Below are positions 58,987 through 64,000 of a DNA stretch of 64,000 bases, piece by piece; the stretch's first letter is position 1; the number at the start of each line of letters is the position of its first letter. The notes under the pieces were generated by a model. That model did not search any database, was not told where the DNA came from, and saw only the letters and a list, made by a program, of their open reading frames with translations. This DNA comes from Paracyclopina nana. Taxonomy: Eukaryota; Arthropoda; Copepoda; Cyclopoida; Cyclopettidae. Made by a program: the position numbers and the translations under genes. Where the stretch lies: NCBI GenBank assembly GCA_019096065.1, contig JAGUCH010000002.1, positions 9,622,501-9,686,500 on the forward strand, in the 5' to 3' direction.

Positions 58987-61204
58987 CTACCAAGATACCG
59001 TGTGACAGCTGCATAAAATAGACATAGTAAATATCCATATGATAGGAACCCCAAACCCATACAGAATATTTGATCCATTTTTCAGTAGCATCATTGTCCT
59101 CGCCGCATCGCAGGCTAAAGTTGTGGGTAGAATTTCGCTGAAAGCTTTGAGCAGTGAAGGCATTGCTTCTCGGGGCCAAATGATTCCAGAGAGCACAAAA
59201 GTGGGTAAGACGGCGGCGATACCTAGTTGAATGACCTTATCTCGTGATGAGCACAATGACGTGATCAAAAGGCCAAAGCACATGCCGGACATAGCTTGCA
59301 AAAGTAACAGGAAAAAGAGGGCAACAAAAGCCCATATTTCACTGCTGCTCTTCAAGTACATGATAAGGAGCACTGTTGTAGAGAGCACGGCCTAAAAAGA
59401 TAATAAATCATCACTTTGCGAAATGGCTGGTGGGAGGGGGCAAAAAAGCACTCCCAACTAACTGAAGTTTGCACCTGGGGTATGATGACGATGAAATGCA
59501 CCAGGAATTGGCTGAGCAATGACATGTAAATGGGGACACCACACATCCTTTGCCTCTGAAGGAGACCGGCTTCCCTTTCCGAAACCAGCTGGTCTGCAGT
59601 TAATGCCACAGCCATTAAATGATGGATGACCACAACCAGACCGGGAATCATGGTGAAGACATACGACAAATCCCCATTGCTTTCGATGAAGTTGATCCCA
59701 AACGAGACGGTGCTGCCAAGATCCAAGAGACCACAGATGGAAAGCACTTGGCTCAGTGACTTTTGGGCGGCTGACAAAATCGTCTTTTCTAGCATTTGCG
59801 TAAGCACGAGGTTAGTCGAGTCCAACTGTATGCGAATGGTTGTAGTATCGATTTTGCCCATCGACTCTTCACCCGTCAATGCTCGGTCGACGAGGGATGA
59901 GGAAAATCCCATGGGAATCTCCAGCCACCCGTTGCTTTCACCCAAAATGACTTTTTCCTTGGCGGACATTTCATCCACTTCATTCGTCAACATCACCGAT
60001 TGTTGGCTGATTGAGGTGGCGAAAAAGCACGACAAATTGTGCAACGAGGCCGATGTTAAAATGGAGGGGCACTGCATCATCAATGGCTCGCTGTAGCTGG
60101 CGCAATTCAAGTTATCTTTGTTCACCAGTCCCATGGAAAGCCCTTGCAAGGGACGTCCTATACTCAAGTAAAACAATAGCAGCACCACCAGCGGAAGAAT
60201 AGCTTGAAAGGCTAGGAATAAGCTGTGACGTCGTGCGTGAATCCCATCTTTGAAAATGAGAGCCTTCAAAACCAGCAAATGTTCCATGCCAGTAAGCACG
60301 AGACCTGCAGTCGTCGTCGTCGTCGTCCCTTGGGACAAAACTTCAGCTGCGGCCACTCCATCCCCATCCTTTAGGCAAACATCGTAAAATACTTCATCGA
60401 GGGTCGTTGCGTTGTGTGCCGAAAGGAGTAGTGATGGAGGTCCCTCTTCGAGAACTCGCCCATTGCGCATAAAACCAACTTGATGACATCGTTCGGCTTC
60501 TTGCAAATAGTGCGTGGTCACAATCACAGTTACCTTCTGCTCACGAACTTCCCTCTCTATGTGGCTCCAAATGACTTCCCTCAAAATTGGGTCCACCCCC
60601 ACCGTGGGCTCGTCCCTTTGGTTTGTGAATAACGTTTTGCTCTTTACGGAAAGAAATGCTTTCAGGCCTTACAGTATGACTAGTTTGGGCGAATGCAGCA
60701 AAGCGCATGCCAGAGAGATTCGACGCTGCTGTCCAATACTCCATTTCCTAATTTGCCTGTCTTTTACGGCCACGAGGTCCAAAAGACTCAACATCTCATT
60801 CGACCGGTGCTCGATCACCGAATCTGGGAGGCCAAAGACAGCCCCATAGAAACGAAGAATTTCAACCCCCGTCAAGTAATCATGGAGAGATAGCGTTTGG
60901 GGCATGAAACCTGATTGCATCATTGTATTAGTAGTAATCTAGAATAGCGGAAATGGGACAGCCTAAGTAACATACCAACGTCCCTCCCGGGAATTTTGAC
61001 TGGCTCTGCAGTATTTGGGAACAAACTCACGTCCCCATGACTAATTTGTGCCATGCCAAGGAGGGACATACAAACCGTGGTTTTGCCACAGCCAGAGGGA
61101 CCGCACAGTGCATAAACGACGCCCTCTGGAACAGTCAAAGAGGCTCCGCAAACTGCCTTCGTCGAGCCATAATTCACAAAGACATTATTCAGCGAAACCG
61201 CCAT
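58987..61204 (-). CDS. ABC transporter, subfamily H half-transporter
   Basis: Exons 60976-61204, 60673-60910, 59475-60615, 58987-59391; 670 residues. N-terminal ATP-binding domain: Walker A GPSGCGKTT (about 35-43), Q-loop 'FMPQTLSLHDYLT', signature 'KWSIGQQRRIS' (WSIGQ for LSGGQ), Walker B 'LVILDEPTVGVDP', H-loop 'VTTHYLQEAERC'. A C-terminal ABC-2 membrane domain with six spans follows, with a large extracellular loop after span 1. This NBD-TMD order is shared by ABCG and ABCH, but the DEPTVGVDP box, the 'HYLQEAERC' switch and the loop are of the ABCH kind known mainly from arthropods, where members export lipids or toxic compounds. A GTC run codes for six threonines (about 60306-60325). The exon 3 donor (GTGCAA) is weak and the C-terminal end is less certain. 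Confidence 0.85.
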
Positions 61205-61328
61205 TTTTGCTCAAATTACTCTTATCTTATCTGAAGATCATAGCAGTTTTATTCAATCACAGTGCAATTTTCGGTGCAGATTACGTCGTCGTTGTCGATA
61301 GCATTATTATAATTAAGATTGGATTACC

Positions 61329-62066
61329 TTACAGAATTTGGCTCCTTAGGAATTCCTTCTCGTGATCAAGCCCAATTTTCTTCTTGAGGAAGAAAACATA
61401 TTTGGCAGTCATTTCGCACACTTCGGTCTCCGAAGAATATTCGCCAATTCCAGGGACAATTTTTTTCAAGCTCTTGATAGCGGCTTGAGTTCGTTTACGC
61501 CTCTGCGCTTCTCTAGCGCTATTGCTAGACATTGGTTCGAAAGGCTGGATTTCAGGAATGGCCTCATCTTCATTACTTTCTTGATGAAAGGCAATTTTCC
61601 GGGGCCTTTTGCGCCGTACCATATCAATGGACGGAGACGATTCCAAAAGAGTAAGGACGGCAGTTTGTTCCAAATGTTGCTTAAGTAATTCCTCCTGCCT
61701 CTTTGCTTCCTTAGACAGCTCCTCTTCCAAGTGAGAGTCATTGGCTGAAGGACTATTTGGAGGAGGAGGCGCAATGGGCAGTGAAACGTTTCCAGTCGAA
61801 AAATCCAAGGCTTCAGGAAAGACAAATTTATCAGAGGTTTTCTTATTGGACGATTCAACTCTTGAGGGGAATGGGGTACTTCCAGGGGATCCCTTGACAA
61901 TGCATGAAGTATCGGCAAGGATAAATGTCGGATTTCCACAGAAATCGGGGGACGTGTTTGAGAAGTCCAGAGCTTGGCAAATGTCAATTTCCATCTCTTC
62001 GCAAGCCAATGAAGGCGCCTCACGTAAGATTTCGGGTGAAATCAGATCATGAGTTGACCTATCCAT
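61329..62066 (-). CDS. bHLH-like transcription factor
   Basis: Single exon, 245 residues. The C-terminal 65 residues show a basic helix-loop-helix pattern: 'NSAREAQRRKRTQAAIKSLK' (basic region and helix 1, with the Arg-Glu and Arg-Arg contacts), 'KIVPGIGEYS' (loop) and 'TEVCEMTAKYVFFLKKKIG' (helix 2), running into a short leucine-containing extension. The remainder is Ser/Pro-rich with a PPPP run and a basic 'RRKRPRK' possible nuclear signal. I cannot assign a named family. The stop is in a context (CT|GTAAGG) that also resembles a splice donor, so a further exon cannot be excluded, though only 125 bases separate it from the ABCH start. Confidence 0.6.
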   Translation of the reverse strand: MDRSTHDLISPEILREAPSLACEEMEIDICQALDFSNTSPDFCGNPTFILADTSCIVKGSPGSTPFPSRVESSNKKTSDKFVFPEALDFSTGNVSLPIAPPPPNSPSANDSHLEEELSKEAKRQEELLKQHLEQTAVLTLLESSPSIDMVRRKRPRKIAFHQESNEDEAIPEIQPFEPMSSNSAREAQRRKRTQAAIKSLKKIVPGIGEYSSETEVCEMTAKYVFFLKKKIGLDHEKEFLRSQIL

Positions 62067-62144
62067 GATTTTCTTTGGTCTTTGAAATAAATGTTAGTAA
62101 CCGACATCGGCAAAAATCCTCAAGAGTCAAGGGCTCAAGGCTGA

Positions 62145-62603
62145 AGCGTCAGCAGGGTGACCAGAAAATTAGAGCGGGTTGTAGCCAGATTTTCCTCTAA
62201 AATAGCCACGTTTGGCTATCTCAGAAAAATTGCTCATAATAGCCACAAATTGGTGAAAAATAGCCACATTTTTAGGAATTTTCAAGATAATATTTGTTAT
62301 TCTGAAATTTTTCCCAAGTTTTGGGATTGCTGTGGATGGATCAAGGATTTAAAAATGATTTTCTTCATATATTGGTGGCAAAAGATCAAAAAAATAAGTT
62401 GGCCAATTTTGCAAATTTCATTTTTTCCCCTGCTTTTTTGATGATTTTCAAGCGTTTATTAAGTAAAAATATCAAATTTTCGGACTTTTCAAAAATAGCC
62501 ACGAATGGCTATGGCTATTCGGCCTAAATTTCCGTAGCCACACATGGGTAAAAAATAGCCACTTTGGCTATAAATAGCCACATCTGGTCACCCTGAGCGT
62601 CAG
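62145..62603. mobile_element. hAT-type MITE with exact 8-bp target duplication
   Basis: The element 62153-62595 (443 bases) has terminal inverted repeats CAGGGTGACCAGA / TCTGGTCACCCTG and is flanked by AGCGTCAG at 62145-62152 and 62596-62603. An 8-bp duplication and CAGGG ends are typical of hAT elements. The interior is AT-rich with many TAGCCAC / GTGGCTA words in both directions. No transposase ORF, so non-autonomous. Confidence 0.9.
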
Positions 62604-62827
62604 CTGATGGTACTCAGCACTAAGCGTCGGCGATGGAGTTTCAGTTGGTAAAAGTGCTACCAGATATGACCCATATTAGAAGCGTTTCAGTTCTGAAAAA
62701 TGCCACTAATTGATCATCTCTATTTAGCGACTTTGATAAATTTTGGTCTATCTGGTAATATCGCAATTAAATTATTCGAGATATTTTCTTGCAATTTTAA
62801 TTTTCCGCTAACACAACTGACGAAGAA

Positions 62828-64000
62828 ATGAAGAATCAGCATTGCAGCTCTGCGACCAAAGACACTATGGCCAAAGTTGAAGAAAATAGAGTTACTGTTC
62901 GGTTTCTTGCCGCAGAGTTGACAAATGCGGTACTTTCGCACAATTTTGAAGAGGGTCTTGGCGTCTTGAAAAAGCTTGCACATCTTGAGCCCCCAAAGCC
63001 TTATGCACTCTACATTGTGGTAAATTAAGCTATCGTTAAGATGACATTTTTGCGATAACCAAAAGTTTAATTCTAGCGAATTGCTAATAAGTTAGCCGAT
63101 GAATTAAGTTCGACCCATCCCGAGCAGAGTTTAGCTTGTCTTCAACTTTCCCAAAGATTAGCACTCTTGACAGAAGATAAGCCTGCTTTGTGTCAGACAA
63201 TCTCCATCATGATCAAAAATTTCCTTAAGCTTCGAGACTGGGAGAAAGCTAAGGACTGCGCCACTTTATTGGGAACTTATGACTCCCCATTTCATGAATG
63301 GTCCATCAAGCTTAAAATTGCGATGAGCTCCAAGTGTTCTCAAGATATTGCGGAGAGTATTGAACACTGCCTTTCCTTGGACGCAACGACAACACTTGAT
63401 GTTAAAACGATCATGAAGCAAGTCGCGGACAGAGGAAATATTTTTGCCCTGAATGCATTATTGTCCAAAATGAAGGAGTTCTCCCCTAAGAACAATTCTT
63501 GCATCGAAATAGCTGAGCTGTATTGTCTCAACGTGATGCTCTCTGTCAAGTTTAACCTCAAAGATAACCTAGTTGACGCGTTCAGTAGGTACGTAAGTTA
63601 TTACTGCAGACTGAACGCCAACGAAAGGTGTGACATATCTCATTTTCATGACAAAATTACAGACTGCACAGAGCTGAAAATTGAATGGATTTTGTCAATG
63701 AGCGCGTCGGCGAGCAGAAACGACTGCAAAACTGCACTCGACTTGTGCACTGTGCTGGTTTTTTTGTACGATTTTGTCAAGAAAAATGAATGCCTAATCT
63801 ACGCGCTCAGCCTTCAAACCAAACTTCTAGTTCTATCGGAAGGAGTCGAGATAGCTCGGAAAAACTTGTTCAATGCCTTGAAGCGAAAGAAGATGCAATC
63901 GGAAGATGCTCCTCTGCTACGAAAGCTTCTCATTGACTTGGAAATAGTTCCAACAATGCGAGAATTTAACTTTTCCGAGTCCAACCTTCTCAGTCACGGA
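62828..64000 (+). CDS. Unrecognised helical protein, 5' part (runs off the window)
   Basis: Exons 62828-63019 and 63077 to the window edge, phase 0, at least 372 residues, open to the end. Donor GTG|GTAAAT after 'YALYIV', acceptor ttctag before 'RIANKLADEL', intron 57 bases. The sequence is nearly all predicted helix, with periodic Leu/Ala patterns ('EQSLACLQLSQRLALLTEDK', 'WEKAKDCATLLGTY', 'KTALDLCTVLVFLYDFVKK') that recall TPR-like or helical-solenoid proteins, and it is cysteine-rich. I do not recognise the family. The start could also be the later in-frame ATG (residue 14). It is transcribed away from the bHLH gene, with the hAT MITE in the shared upstream region. Confidence 0.65.

Overview
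This window is animal nuclear DNA. All genes use the standard code, most are split by GT-AG introns, and many introns are only 55-75 bases long. The gene set (complete dystrophin, COP9 subunit 6, Mediator 27, TBCK, SETD7, an MRL adaptor, carboxypeptidase D) is metazoan. An ABC transporter of the H type, the tiny introns and about 18 genes in 64 kb suggest a compact-genome invertebrate. An arthropod such as a small crustacean is the best guess, but the sequence does not prove it. All exon joins were made by hand from reading-frame phase, splice consensus and family resemblance.

Layout. 1-3.4 kb: 3' part of TMEM268 (+), converging on ASNSD1 (-). 3.4-9.2 kb: a four-domain carboxypeptidase D (+), divergent from ASNSD1. 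9.2-12.2 kb: repeat-rich spacer with one small F-box-like ORF and a pair of inverted tandem arrays. 12.2-13.7 kb: an intronless Tudor-domain gene (+) that converges with MTIF2 (-), the two 3' ends overlapping. MTIF2 has its transit-peptide exon at 20.2-20.5 kb, so its 4.5-kb intron (15.7-20.2 kb) holds only foldback and MITE-like repeats. 20.8-29.7 kb: a tight same-strand series CSN6, ATP13A1, TBCK. 29.9-47.1 kb: a complete dystrophin gene (-), 19 coding exons and 3,694 codons in 17.2 kb. Its sixth intron contains an unrecognised signal-peptide gene on the opposite strand. 48.3-52.4 kb: an intronless VAP-like MSP gene and MED27 (+). 52.8-54.9 kb: an MRL (MIG-10/RIAM/lamellipodin) adaptor (-), divergent from SETD7 (+, 55.7-58.1 kb). 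59-61.2 kb: ABCH transporter (-). 61.3-62.1 kb: a bHLH-like gene (-). 62.15-62.6 kb: a hAT-type MITE with an exact 8-bp target duplication. 62.8 kb to the end: the 5' part of an unrecognised, probably all-helical protein (+).

The genes are mostly unrelated housekeeping and muscle/cytoskeletal loci, not a functional cluster. The most notable points are the compressed full-length dystrophin with a gene nested in it, the fourth degenerate CPD domain, the far-upstream MTIF2 exon, and several previously unnamed inverted-repeat elements that sit mainly inside introns.
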